From Nitrospira sp. (GTDB lineage Bacteria > Nitrospirota > Nitrospiria > Nitrospirales > Nitrospiraceae), in contig JBAOHZ010000009.1 of the NCBI GenBank assembly GCA_037045225.1, forward strand, positions 558,001 through 622,000: 64,000 bases of DNA. The letters run 5' to 3'. A program made the translations under genes and the position numbers. Each line of letters begins with the position of its first letter. The stretch's first letter is position 1. Shown here in pieces: positions 44,653 through 53,466 of this stretch. The notes under the pieces were generated by a model that was not told the DNA's origin, did no database searches, and worked only from the letters and a program-made list of their open reading frames with translations.

Positions 44653-46004
44653 TACGATTGCCGACCCGATACCTCGTGCCCCTGTTGAACCGGTGCGTGC
44701 TTCGAAGGCTCTCGTCCCCGCAAAAACGTGGCGATGATGTCCGCGCTGCGCTGGAGCGCGCCCTGGTTGTCCGCCACGACCCGCTGCGCCGCCGCTCCCA
44801 TCCGTTGCTGGATAGCGGGATCGCGAAGGAGCTCTCGCAGGCCCTGCGCAAGGTCCTGTTCGTCTTGCACCACCTGTCCTCCCTGCGCATTCACCAGGAG
44901 CGCCGCTACTTCGGCACAATGGTCGGTGTGCGGACCGAACAGCACCGGTTTCCCCCAGACTGCCGGCTCCAGGAGATTATGCCCGCCCACCGGCGCGAGA
45001 GTGCCCCCGACAAAGGCCACCACCGCCTCTCGATACAATAGGGCTAGTTCTCCCCGCGTATCCAAGACCAACACCCGCGCGCCCGTGCCCGCCATGGGCG
45101 CTTGTCCGCCGGTGCTACGCCGCGCCACCGTGAGGCCTTTCGCCTGGATCATCTGTTCTACCTGCGCCGCCCGTTCGATATGGCGGGGCGCCAGGACCAA
45201 CCGGAGATCAGGAAATTCAGGACTCAGCATCCGATACGCGTTGACGATCGCGTCTTCCTCACCGGGATGGGTGCTTCCAGCCACCACCAATAACTCCCGG
45301 TCGGTGAGCCCAAGCGCCGCCTTGGACACGACCGCACCGGCGGAAACCTGCGGAATCGGTTGATCGAACTTGATGTTACCCGTACATCGAACTCGCGACG
45401 GCTCGGCCCCCAACTCGATCATGCGTTGCGCGTCCCGCTCCGATTGCATGAGACAACAGGTGATCATGTTCAGCATCGTCCGGTAGAAGTCGCGGATCAG
45501 CGGAAGGCGCTGTCGCTCAAAGGAACGAGTGGACAATCGGCCGTTGACAAGAATCGACGGCACATTCCGTCGCCGCAAGCTCCGCAGGATGTTCGGCCAG
45601 AGTTCCGTTTCGACAAAAATATACAGACTCGGCTTCAGACGGTCGATCGCTTGATTGACGACCCAGGGAAAATCGAGCGGCGCGTACCGGTGTTCGGCCA
45701 CGCCCTCCAGACGCTGCTCCACCGCCTCGCGCCCGGTTTCGGTCACGGTCGAGACGACCAACCTCGTCTCGGGATACCGCCGACGCAACTCCCGCACGAG
45801 CGGCGCCACGGCGACCACCTCGCCCAACGACACGGCATGAATCCAAATGCAGCCCGCTCTTCCGGCAGAGTCCGCCGACACCCTGTCCGCACGCAGGCCC
45901 AACCGCTCGGGCAACCCGCGACGACAACGTTGCTTGGCCAACAGGACGAACAGAATAATCGGGGAAACCAGAAGCAGGAGACTGTTGTAGAACAGATACC
46001 ACAT
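44652..46004 (-). CDS. waaA: 3-deoxy-D-manno-octulosonic acid (Kdo) transferase
   Basis: A 450-aa GT30 enzyme anchored by an N-terminal hydrophobic helix (about 4-24), adding Kdo to lipid IVA. WIHAVSLGEVVA (about 54-65) holds the catalytic Glu, FVETELWPNIL (about 130-140) is diagnostic, and the C-terminal half has VAGSTHPGEE and PVGGHNLLEPAVWGKPVLFGP. It starts with ATG at 46004, overlapping the TAA of the restored reading frame of the acyltransferase gene. Whether it is mono- or bifunctional is not visible. Confidence 0.94.
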   Translation of the reverse strand: MWYLFYNSLLLLVSPIILFVLLAKQRCRRGLPERLGLRADRVSADSAGRAGCIWIHAVSLGEVVAVAPLVRELRRRYPETRLVVSTVTETGREAVEQRLEGVAEHRYAPLDFPWVVNQAIDRLKPSLYIFVETELWPNILRSLRRRNVPSILVNGRLSTRSFERQRLPLIRDFYRTMLNMITCCLMQSERDAQRMIELGAEPSRVRCTGNIKFDQPIPQVSAGAVVSKAALGLTDRELLVVAGSTHPGEEDAIVNAYRMLSPEFPDLRLVLAPRHIERAAQVEQMIQAKGLTVARRSTGGQAPMAGTGARVLVLDTRGELALLYREAVVAFVGGTLAPVGGHNLLEPAVWGKPVLFGPHTDHCAEVAALLVNAQGGQVVQDEQDLAQGLRELLRDPAIQQRMGAAAQRVVADNQGALQRSADIIATFLRGREPSKHAPVQQGHEVSGRQS

Positions 46005-46740
46005 TACGGATCAGCCCGCAGGACGGCCTCATCGGCCTCGATCGTCATGCGGTTCAGCGTGTCTTCCAACTCCCGGCGGACACGCTCCAGGTCGTCTGCT
46101 GAGGCGTCCGGCGGCACGCTGATCGGCGGCCCCAGCAGAAAGAAGCCCCGTGAGAACGGGTGGGGCATGATGAACCGATCCCAGCTCGCGAAGAGTTTTT
46201 TTTTGAGCAGCCGAAAGCCATCGGGATGATCGGCAGACCGGTGGCCCGCGCCAACTGGACCACTCCCACCTTGGCGACCTGACGTGGTCCCTTCGGCCCA
46301 TCCGGCGTCAGCACGAGATTGCCGCCGGACCGACCGAGGCGAATCAACTGCCGGAACGCTTCCGCGCCCCCTCTGGTACTGGACCCACGAACGGCATCCA
46401 ACCCGAACCGGGCCACGATGCGGCGGATCAATTCCCCGTCGCGATGCTGACTGATCAACACATGGGCCTCGAGCCCCGGAAGAGCGAGCGGCATCATCAG
46501 TTGCTGGGCATGCCAGAACGCCAGGATCACCCGCTTCTCTTCTCGAAACAACCGGTCCACATGCTCGGCCCCCTCGATGCGCCAGGTCATCGTGCGGCGC
46601 AGCATGTGAATAATCTGGTAGCCGACCGGCGGGACCACCGCAACCTTGAGCGCGTTGACGACCCGTTTCAGCAGCGGCTGCGGCGAAGGAGTCGCCGCGG
46701 ATCGATCAGTTGGCATCGGACGACCGTCTTTCTCCATCAC
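46004..46740 (-). CDS. DUF374 lysophospholipid acyltransferase family protein, apparent frameshift
   Basis: The first 180 residues match DUF374 acyltransferases: FWHAQQLMMPL (about 75-85), ISQHRDGELI, GSSTRGGAEA and TPDGPKGPRQ. At an A9 tract on the coding strand (46196-46204) the annotated frame shifts to an unrelated tail and stops at 46054. Reading one frame over restores family sequence, SWDRF, then HPFSRGFFLLGPPISVP and DDLERVRRELEDTLNRM, and ends at TAA 46004, which overlaps the waaA ATG as TAATG. So the ancestral gene spans 46004-46740 and one A appears missing. It could be mutation, sequencing error or a slippage site. It probably acylates lipid A or a phospholipid. Confidence 0.82.
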
Positions 46741-46748
46741 CCACGTCC

Positions 46749-48485
46749 TTACTCCGAAAGCGCATCGGCAAACTGCATCGCATGCAGGCGCTTATACATG
46801 CCGCCCTTGCGCAGGAGTTCTTCGTGCGACCCCACTTCCGCAACCCTGCCCCTGTCCAGAACCACGATGCGAGTGGCGTTCTGAATAGTCGACAACCGGT
46901 GGGCGACCACCAGAGTCGTCCGGTTCTTCATCAAATTGCCCAAGGCCATCTGCACGATCCGCTCGGACTGCGTATCCAGAGCTGATGTCGCTTCATCCAA
47001 AATCAAGATCGGCGGGTCACGGAGAATCGCCCGCGCGATGGCGAGACGCTGCCGTTCGCCGCCGGATAATTTCACCCCGCGCTCTCCGATCAACGTGTCG
47101 TATCCATCCGGCATGCGAACGATGAACTCGTGCGCATAGGCCAGCTGCGCAGCTCGTGTCACATCCTCCGGCGTCGCGCCCTGCCGTCCATACGCGATGT
47201 TATTGCGAACCGTGTCGTCGAACAGCACGACTTCTTGCGACACAATCCCGATCTGTCCCCGCACCGAACGCAGGCTGCACGACAGGAGATCCACCCCATC
47301 GATGAGAATCTTCCCGCCGGTCGGATCGTAAAATCTCGGCAGGAGACTGACTAAGGTCGTCTTTCCACTCCCACTGCTGCCGACAAAGGCAATGACCTCG
47401 CCTGCCCGAATCGTCAAATCGATCCCCATCAACGCGGCATCACCCTGCCCCTCGTACCGGAACGCGACCTGCTGAAACTCGAGAGACCGGGTGATCGCCG
47501 GCAACTCTGTGGTTCCGCCGCTGACATCCTGCTCGTTTGGAAGATCGAGCACGTCGAACACCCGCTCGGCAGCGGCCAGCGCCTGCTGCACCGTATTATT
47601 GGCGCCCGACAATCGTCGAATCGGCGTGTAGGCCATAAACATCGCCGCCAGAAACGAAAAGAATGCCCCGGGGGTCATCTCGTCATGAATGACCAGATAC
47701 CCACCATACCAGATAATGCCCGCCACACCGAGCACACCGATGACCTCCATAAGGGACGCCCCGAGGGATGAGACCTGGATGGCCTTCATGGTGGTGTGAA
47801 TAAAGGCGTCGTTGCTCTGGCGAAACCGCTTAGCCTCCTCGTCTTCCCGGCCGAACGACTTCACCATCCGGATCCCGGCGAGCGTCTCTTGCAGCGTCGA
47901 GGCCATATCGCCCATGCGTTCCTGCCCGCGCGTGGCCAGACTCCTCAAGCGCCGTCCCATACGCGCCATGGTTACCACCGACAGCGGGACGACAATCATG
48001 GACACCGCCGCGAGTTTCCAGTTCTGGTAAATGATCACGCCGATCATGGCCAGAAAGGTCAGCCCCTGCTGGAACAAATCTTTCAGCACGCCGGTCACGG
48101 CGTTGGCCATCTGGTTGACGTCGTTGATGACCCGCGACACCAGACGACCCGAGGTATTTGAATCGTGGTAATGAACCGGCAACCGGACCAGCTTGGAGAA
48201 CAGCTGCTCCCTGATATCTCCGATCACCTGGTTCCCGACAAAATTCATCAAATAATTCTGCCCGTAGTTGAAGACCCCCTTCAACACCGCCACCGCCAGG
48301 ATGGCGATCGGAAGCACCAGCAGCAGGCTTTCATCCTTGCTGATGAACAGACCGTCGAGCACCGGACGCACCAGCCAGGCATAGGCAGCGGAGAGTCCGG
48401 CCACCAGCAACGCGCACAGGAACGCCGCGCCCAGTCGAAACCGGTAGGGGTTCAGATAGCTGAGCAACCGAAGATACTGCTTCAT
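46749..48485 (-). CDS. msbA: Lipid A export ABC transporter (MsbA)
   Basis: A 578-aa half-transporter with six membrane helices (to about residue 320) and an ATPase domain. VGSSGSGKTTLVSLLPRFYDP holds Walker A, KLSGGERQRLAIARA the signature, and LILDEATSALD Walker B. It flips core-lipid A to the periplasmic side. The coding frame opens three codons upstream, but the ATG at 48485 overlaps the lpxB stop as ATGA and gives the usual MKQYLRLLSYL start. It lies between lpxB and the acyltransferase, as expected for lipid A assembly. Confidence 0.92.
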   Translation of the reverse strand: MKQYLRLLSYLNPYRFRLGAAFLCALLVAGLSAAYAWLVRPVLDGLFISKDESLLLVLPIAILAVAVLKGVFNYGQNYLMNFVGNQVIGDIREQLFSKLVRLPVHYHDSNTSGRLVSRVINDVNQMANAVTGVLKDLFQQGLTFLAMIGVIIYQNWKLAAVSMIVVPLSVVTMARMGRRLRSLATRGQERMGDMASTLQETLAGIRMVKSFGREDEEAKRFRQSNDAFIHTTMKAIQVSSLGASLMEVIGVLGVAGIIWYGGYLVIHDEMTPGAFFSFLAAMFMAYTPIRRLSGANNTVQQALAAAERVFDVLDLPNEQDVSGGTTELPAITRSLEFQQVAFRYEGQGDAALMGIDLTIRAGEVIAFVGSSGSGKTTLVSLLPRFYDPTGGKILIDGVDLLSCSLRSVRGQIGIVSQEVVLFDDTVRNNIAYGRQGATPEDVTRAAQLAYAHEFIVRMPDGYDTLIGERGVKLSGGERQRLAIARAILRDPPILILDEATSALDTQSERIVQMALGNLMKNRTTLVVAHRLSTIQNATRIVVLDRGRVAEVGSHEELLRKGGMYKRLHAMQFADALSE

Positions 48486-49615
48486 GAGCGACACTCGGCT
48501 AGAACGGCTTCTGCGGCACGACGCGAGGCGCCCGGCGTGCCCAACGCATGACGGACCGACAACAGTGCAGTCTTCATGTCCTCATACGCTCGGGAATCCC
48601 CCAACAGCCGTTCGGTTTCGTGGACCAATCGTTCCGGCGTCGCCTCATCATGAATCAGCTCCGGCACAATCCCCCGCCCGGCGACCAGATTCGCGAGACC
48701 GATCCAGGGCACCCGAATCAACAGCCGGGCCAATCGATAGGTGAGCCAGGAAGAAGCCCGGTAAAACAAAATCATGGGGGTCCCCACCACCGCAGCTTGC
48801 AACGTGGAGGTTCCGGATTTGACGACCAGCAGGTCCGAGGCCGCCATGACTTCGCTGGCCTGATTGCGGAAGACCCGAATGGGAACCGGACTCTGCTTCA
48901 ACAGGTCGGCGAGAAACGCATCCTGAATCGAGGAGGCCTGTGCCAGGAGAAACTGAATGCCCGGATGCCGTTCCGCCAGTCGCCTCACCGTCTCCAGCAA
49001 CAGCGGGATGTGCTCGAGCAATTCTCCTTTTCGACTGCCCGGGAACAGACCGATCACCGGACCGGCGTCCGATAATCCAAACTGCCGACGCAAGGCCTCC
49101 CGATCATACGACGGCGCCACTTCGTCAAGCAGCGGATTGCCGACAAACGTACACCGCACGCCGGCCTTTCGGTACAGCGGTTCTTCAAACGGCAGAATCG
49201 CCAGCACGTGATCGACGCGCTGCTGAATCCAGCGCATCCGCCCACGCCGCCAGGCCCACACTTGCGGCGCGATGTAGTACAGCACCTTGAGTCCGCAGGC
49301 TTTGGCGACCCGCGCAAAATGAAAGTTCAGCCCGGGATTGTCGATTAACACGACAAGGTCCCAGCGTTCGCCCTTGATCAGTGCCCGAATGCGCGCAATT
49401 CGCTGCAACATGGTCTTGACGGCAGAGAGGCCAATCAGTCCCATCACATCCAGTTGAGGGATGTCCTTGACCAGTTCGGCGCCGGCCGCTCGCATCGACG
49501 CGCCGCCGACTCCCACAATCTGAAGGGCGGGGGCCAGCTCCTTGAGGGCAGTCACCAAGTGGGCTCCATGGAGGTCGCCGGAGGCTTCCCCGGTGACGAT
49601 TAAGATGCGCGGCAT
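48482..49615 (-). CDS. lpxB: Lipid-A-disaccharide synthase
   Basis: A 377-aa GT19 enzyme joining UDP-2,3-diacyl-GlcN to lipid X. ILIVTGEASGDLHGAHL (4-20) is the diagnostic N-terminal motif, followed by GVGGASMRAAGAEL, YYIAPQVWAW (about 116-125) and FPGSRKGELLEHIP. KSGTSTLQAAVVGTPM near 264-279 is the donor-binding part. It is co-oriented with msbA (ATGA overlap) and the Gfo/Idh gene upstream. Confidence 0.95.
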   Translation of the reverse strand: MPRILIVTGEASGDLHGAHLVTALKELAPALQIVGVGGASMRAAGAELVKDIPQLDVMGLIGLSAVKTMLQRIARIRALIKGERWDLVVLIDNPGLNFHFARVAKACGLKVLYYIAPQVWAWRRGRMRWIQQRVDHVLAILPFEEPLYRKAGVRCTFVGNPLLDEVAPSYDREALRRQFGLSDAGPVIGLFPGSRKGELLEHIPLLLETVRRLAERHPGIQFLLAQASSIQDAFLADLLKQSPVPIRVFRNQASEVMAASDLLVVKSGTSTLQAAVVGTPMILFYRASSWLTYRLARLLIRVPWIGLANLVAGRGIVPELIHDEATPERLVHETERLLGDSRAYEDMKTALLSVRHALGTPGASRRAAEAVLAECRS

Positions 49616-49654
49616 GCTGCTCGTCTCACGCAGATCGGCACAGAGGTCATCCCC

Positions 49655-50644
49655 TTACACGTTCTCTTGGCTAAAGGCCGCCGCCGCTGCGGCCTCTGCG
49701 GAATGGCGTTGCGTAAACCGGCTGATGGCCTCCTGCACTAAGGTCGCCAACTTGAGCGCCGCGGTCCCGTCTTCACCGGACACGACGGGACGGGTCCCCG
49801 TGTTCACGGCCTGAATGAAGGAGTCGAGTTCGAGCCGCAATGGCTCATCATCTCCGGCCTGGTAGGATTCGACATCGATCGTCGGCTTGGCGCCAGGCTC
49901 CTGCACGCGGCGCGAGACGATGGCCTGGCGTGACTGAAAATCGATGGAGACGTAGCGGTCGCGCTGAAACACACGCAAGCGACGCATCTTGCTGGTCGAC
50001 ACGCGACTGGCCGTCACGTTTGCGACACAGCCGCTCGCAAAGGCAATACGGGCATTCGCGATATCGATGTTCGGAGAGAGCACCGGCACACCGGCTGCCC
50101 GCACTTCTTCGACCGGCCCCGGGTTGAACGACAGCACGAGGTCCAGGTCGTGAATCATCAGATCCAAGACCACGTCGACATCGGTGCCCCGCTCGCCGAA
50201 GGCACTCAATCGATGACACTCGATAAAGGCGGGACGCTCAATGTACGGCCGCATGCGCTGCATGATCGGGTTGAATCGTTCGCTGTGTCCGACCTGAAGC
50301 AGGCACCCACGCCTCGCTGCGAGTGCCACTAATTCCTGGGCTTCCGCCGAGGTCGAGGCAATCGGTTTTTCAACCAGCACATGCTTGCCGGCTTCCAAAC
50401 AGGCCTTGGTGGTCTCAAAGTGGGCGGAGGTGGGAACGACGACACTGACGATGTCGACCTGTTTCAACAGATCGCCCAGTTCCGTCCAGGCCTGCGCGCC
50501 ATGCCGTTCCGCAATCACCTGCGCGCGGCTCGGTGACGCATCGCACACGCCCACCAGCGTGGCGCCCGGGAGCGTCGCATAATGCCGGGCATGGTGCTGC
50601 CCCAGATGACCGACGCCGATCACGCCGGCTCGAAGCTGTTTCAT
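49655..50644 (-). CDS. Gfo/Idh/MocA oxidoreductase of the lipid A operon (GnnA-like)
   Basis: A 329-aa NAD(P) oxidoreductase. VIGVGHLGQHHARHYA (about 7-22) is the Rossmann loop, VLVEKPIA carries the EKP lysine, and HSERFNPIM and DLMIHDLDLVLS are characteristic of members that sit in lpx operons. GnnA, from this family, oxidises the 3-OH of UDP-GlcNAc so that GnnB can aminate it, producing amide-linked acyl chains in lipid A. A GnnB aminotransferase is not adjacent here. The ATG at 50644 matches the family start; the frame begins nine codons earlier. Confidence 0.85.
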   Translation of the reverse strand: MKQLRAGVIGVGHLGQHHARHYATLPGATLVGVCDASPSRAQVIAERHGAQAWTELGDLLKQVDIVSVVVPTSAHFETTKACLEAGKHVLVEKPIASTSAEAQELVALAARRGCLLQVGHSERFNPIMQRMRPYIERPAFIECHRLSAFGERGTDVDVVLDLMIHDLDLVLSFNPGPVEEVRAAGVPVLSPNIDIANARIAFASGCVANVTASRVSTSKMRRLRVFQRDRYVSIDFQSRQAIVSRRVQEPGAKPTIDVESYQAGDDEPLRLELDSFIQAVNTGTRPVVSGEDGTAALKLATLVQEAISRFTQRHSAEAAAAAAFSQENV

Positions 50645-50696
50645 CGCACAGAGTCCTGTCTCACGAGGCACGCCCCGGTTCCCATCCTGGACGCCA

Positions 50697-51539
50697 TCAT
50701 GTCATGCCGACGATCGCGATACCGGCACGGTTTGCCTTGGCGATCGTTTCGTCACGGTCTAAGAGAATCCCGCGTCCCGCTTCCAACGCCAACACCGATG
50801 CCTTCACCGACTCCATCACTTCAATGGTACGCGGGCCGACGGCGGGAAGATCGAACCGGAGATCCTGCTGGGGTTTGCAGCGCTTGACCACCACCGCACC
50901 GCCGTGCGCCAGCTCCCCGCCGCGCCGAATCGCGCCGTCCGTGCCCTCCACGGCTTCCACAGCCACGATCACCCGATCTTTCACCACGACACACTGCCCG
51001 ATATCCAACGCTCCGATCTGTTTCCCCACGTCCCAGCCGTACCGGATGTCTTCCCATTCTTTCTTGCTGGGCTCTCGCCTCGTCAACGTACCGTCCTCAA
51101 CGAGAATGCCTTCCAGCCCGAACGTGGATTCACAAATCTGAATGCCTTCCTGCTCAATTTCCTCCGCGACCCGGCGAAGAATGTCGTCATCCTTGAGATG
51201 AATCAGTTTGGCAGCCAGGGCCAAGGCCCGAAAATCCGGCCGGACCGTGGAAAACACATGCGTCTTCTTAATGCCGCCCAGCATGACCGCCCGCTGAACG
51301 CCGTCGCCCTTCAAGGCCTCAATTAATTTCCCGAACTGCCCGATTTTGATCCAGTGGATATGATCGACGTGCCGGGCGAGCTCCGGATCGGTTTCGCCTT
51401 CGTGCGCCACCGCGGACACGGAATACCCAAGCCGCTTTGCATTGTCGGCAAAAATGATCGGGAAGCGGCCATTGCCCGCGATCAGCCCAATCTGCAGTCC
51501 ATTGGACGCGTGTTTGCCCTCGGCCGCCTGCTCACCCAC
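50697..51539 (-). CDS. lpxI: UDP-2,3-diacylglucosamine pyrophosphatase LpxI
   Basis: A 280-aa protein of the LpxI (DUF1009) family, which hydrolyses UDP-2,3-diacyl-GlcN to lipid X and UMP and replaces LpxH in many bacteria. It has IGLIAGNGRFPIIFADNA (17-34), GGIKK (about 94-98) and a C-terminal GPRTIEVMESVKASVLALEAG with the conserved catalytic region nearby. It lies between lpxA and the oxidoreductase, four bases downstream of lpxA. No LpxH homologue is seen in the window. Confidence 0.93.
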   Translation of the reverse strand: MGEQAAEGKHASNGLQIGLIAGNGRFPIIFADNAKRLGYSVSAVAHEGETDPELARHVDHIHWIKIGQFGKLIEALKGDGVQRAVMLGGIKKTHVFSTVRPDFRALALAAKLIHLKDDDILRRVAEEIEQEGIQICESTFGLEGILVEDGTLTRREPSKKEWEDIRYGWDVGKQIGALDIGQCVVVKDRVIVAVEAVEGTDGAIRRGGELAHGGAVVVKRCKPQQDLRFDLPAVGPRTIEVMESVKASVLALEAGRGILLDRDETIAKANRAGIAIVGMT

Positions 51540-51542
51540 TCG

Positions 51543-52352
51543 CTACTCCTCTTCGCCCTCTTGATCCTTACCGACCGAACGGCAAATGCCGCGTTTGGTG
51601 CCTTCCATAAACGCGGCCACCTGCATCACATCCGGGCTGGCCCCGAAGGTCTCCCGCGCCAGCTTGACAGCCTCCGCGACCCGATGCCCGGAACGAAACA
51701 GGACTTCATAGGACTTCTTCAGCGCTGCGATGCGCTCGGAGGAGAAACCATGTCGCCGCAGGCCAATGGAGTTCAACCCGTACATACGAGCGCGATACCC
51801 GCCGGCGGCCCGCATGAACGGCGGCAGATCCTGGCCGAGCGCGCAGCACCCGCCGACCATCGCATAGGCGCCAATCCGCACGAACTGGTGGATGCCCGAC
51901 AGTCCGCCGATGATCGCGTGGTCGCCGATCGAAATATGTCCGGCCAAACTCGCCGCATTCGCAAGAATGAGATGATTGCCCAGGTGGCAGTCGTGCGCGA
52001 CATGGACATAGGCCATCAAAAAATTGGAATCGCCGATACTGGTCACTCCGCCGCCCTGCACCGTCGCCCGATTGACGGTCACGTACTCGCGCAAGATGTT
52101 GTCGTGGCCGATCACAACCTTCGTCGGCTCCCCTTTGTACTGCATATGTTGCGGCGGTCCGCCGACCGACACAAAGGGATGCAATTCGCACCGCTCTCCG
52201 ATGTCGGTCCAGCCGTCGACACAGACATGGGACGAGACTCGGGTACCTGCACCGATCCTGACATGTTCACCGATAACGGAATAGGCGCCCACCTCCACAT
52301 TGTCTGCAAGCACCGCTTTGGGATGGACCACCGCGGTCGGATGTATGTTCAC
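51543..52352 (-). CDS. lpxA: Acyl-ACP--UDP-N-acetylglucosamine O-acyltransferase
   Basis: A 269-aa left-handed beta-helix acyltransferase performing the first step of lipid A synthesis. Hexapeptide repeats run from IHPTAVVHPKAVL; the catalytic histidine is H120 in AYVHVAHDCHLGNH. GGPPQHMQYKGEPT (64-77) is a family motif. Acyl length choice is set by residues near 170-175 that I cannot interpret safely. If GnnA/GnnB act upstream, it might N-acylate a 3-amino sugar instead. Confidence 0.95.
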   Translation of the reverse strand: MNIHPTAVVHPKAVLADNVEVGAYSVIGEHVRIGAGTRVSSHVCVDGWTDIGERCELHPFVSVGGPPQHMQYKGEPTKVVIGHDNILREYVTVNRATVQGGGVTSIGDSNFLMAYVHVAHDCHLGNHLILANAASLAGHISIGDHAIIGGLSGIHQFVRIGAYAMVGGCCALGQDLPPFMRAAGGYRARMYGLNSIGLRRHGFSSERIAALKKSYEVLFRSGHRVAEAVKLARETFGASPDVMQVAAFMEGTKRGICRSVGKDQEGEEE

Positions 52353-52420
52353 TCAAAACCTCCTCACCATCGACTGCTATGCTGTTCAACGCCACGCGAC
52401 CGGCCGACACGGAGCCCCGG

Positions 52421-52876
52421 CTACTTGCCCCCACCCGCCTGTTCATCCGTCACCATGGCCGTGACTTCCGCTTCACACACCAGTTCGGACTCCACGAAGG
52501 CTCGGCCCTGCATCTTCCAGAACGGCGCGCGCTTCTTCAGCACATCCACTTCCAGGCGGAGAATGTCGCCCGGAACCACCGGTTTCCTGAATTTCGCCCC
52601 GTCGATGCCGGTCAAATACACGACCGGCCGGCCGGCCGGTCCCAGCGACTTAAACGCCAGCACCCCGCCGACCTGCGCCAACGCCTCCAGGATCAAGACG
52701 CCCGGCATCACCGGACGACCCGGAAAATGCCCCTGAAAAAACGGCTCATTGATGGTCACATTCTTGAGACCGACGATCCGGCGGTCCGGATCAAGCTCTT
52801 GAATACGATCGACCAGCAAAAACGGATACCGGTGCGGAAGGATTGATTGAATCTCCACGTTGTCCATCACTGACAT
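52421..52876 (-). CDS. fabZ: 3-hydroxyacyl-[ACP] dehydratase FabZ
   Basis: A 151-aa hotdog-fold enzyme dehydrating 3-hydroxyacyl-ACP in fatty acid elongation. LPHRYPFLLVDRI (13-25) opens the fold. H50 in QGHFPGRPVMPGV and E64 in LILEALAQ are the catalytic pair. It competes with LpxA for 3-hydroxyacyl-ACP, and the two genes sit together in lipid A operons. Here lpxD, often found just upstream of fabZ, is missing. Confidence 0.95.
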   Translation of the reverse strand: MSVMDNVEIQSILPHRYPFLLVDRIQELDPDRRIVGLKNVTINEPFFQGHFPGRPVMPGVLILEALAQVGGVLAFKSLGPAGRPVVYLTGIDGAKFRKPVVPGDILRLEVDVLKKRAPFWKMQGRAFVESELVCEAEVTAMVTDEQAGGGK

Positions 52877-52918
52877 CAGCCCCGCCTCCTGTGTTGCGTA
52901 GACGATTACAACTGCCGA

Positions 52919-53455
52919 CTACTTATTCTGGCGATCGAACTCTTTGACGATCTGCTCCGTGAGATCGATCGACGAGTGTCCGTAGACGACGATCTTGACC
53001 GAGGCTTCACTGCCCCGGTCGATGACGGCGGTATATCCTTCCTTCTGGGCCACCGCCGAGACCGCCGCATGGATGCGCTGTGCAAAATCCTGGACCATGC
53101 CCTTCTGCTTTTCCTGCACCTCACGATTGAAGTCTTGAATCCGGCGCTGATAGGCCTCCAGCTTCGCCCTGAATTGCTCTTGTTTCTCCTTGCGCACCTC
53201 TTCGGAGAGCGAGGCGTCTTGAAGCCCCTTCTCAAGTTCCTTCAATTCCTGGTCGTCGGAATCGATGATTTTCTGGCGCGTCGTGGAATAACTCTTCAGA
53301 TCCTCGAGCGCGCGTTTCCCGGCCACGCTCCGCTCGACGACCTGTTGCTGGTCCATCATCGCGACCTTGATGCGGTCCGCAGCCTGGACAGGCTGCGCCA
53401 ACCACGCCAACAACACCTGCACCATGCCTGCTACGATCCAAGTACGTACGTTCAT
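52919..53455 (-). CDS. OmpH/Skp-family periplasmic chaperone
   Basis: A 178-aa secreted protein with a signal peptide (hydrophobic stretch WIVAGMVQVLLAWLA, cleavage after QPVQA). The mature part is a long charged coiled coil (about residues 40-130) between short beta strands, the jellyfish-like Skp architecture that carries unfolded outer-membrane proteins. The start ATG at 53455 has a GAGGGG site upstream; an ATG at 53470 overlaps the upstream stop. It follows its paralogue, the second Skp in the operon behind bamA. Confidence 0.87.
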   Translation of the reverse strand: MNVRTWIVAGMVQVLLAWLAQPVQAADRIKVAMMDQQQVVERSVAGKRALEDLKSYSTTRQKIIDSDDQELKELEKGLQDASLSEEVRKEKQEQFRAKLEAYQRRIQDFNREVQEKQKGMVQDFAQRIHAAVSAVAQKEGYTAVIDRGSEASVKIVVYGHSSIDLTEQIVKEFDRQNK

Positions 53456-53466
53456 GGCCCCCCTCA

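Noticed and set aside
51354..52736. 460-codon plus-strand ORF opposite lpxI/lpxA/fabZ
   Set aside because: It runs antisense to three clearly conserved lipid A genes and its sequence shows no family motif; long antisense frames are common in GC-rich genes.
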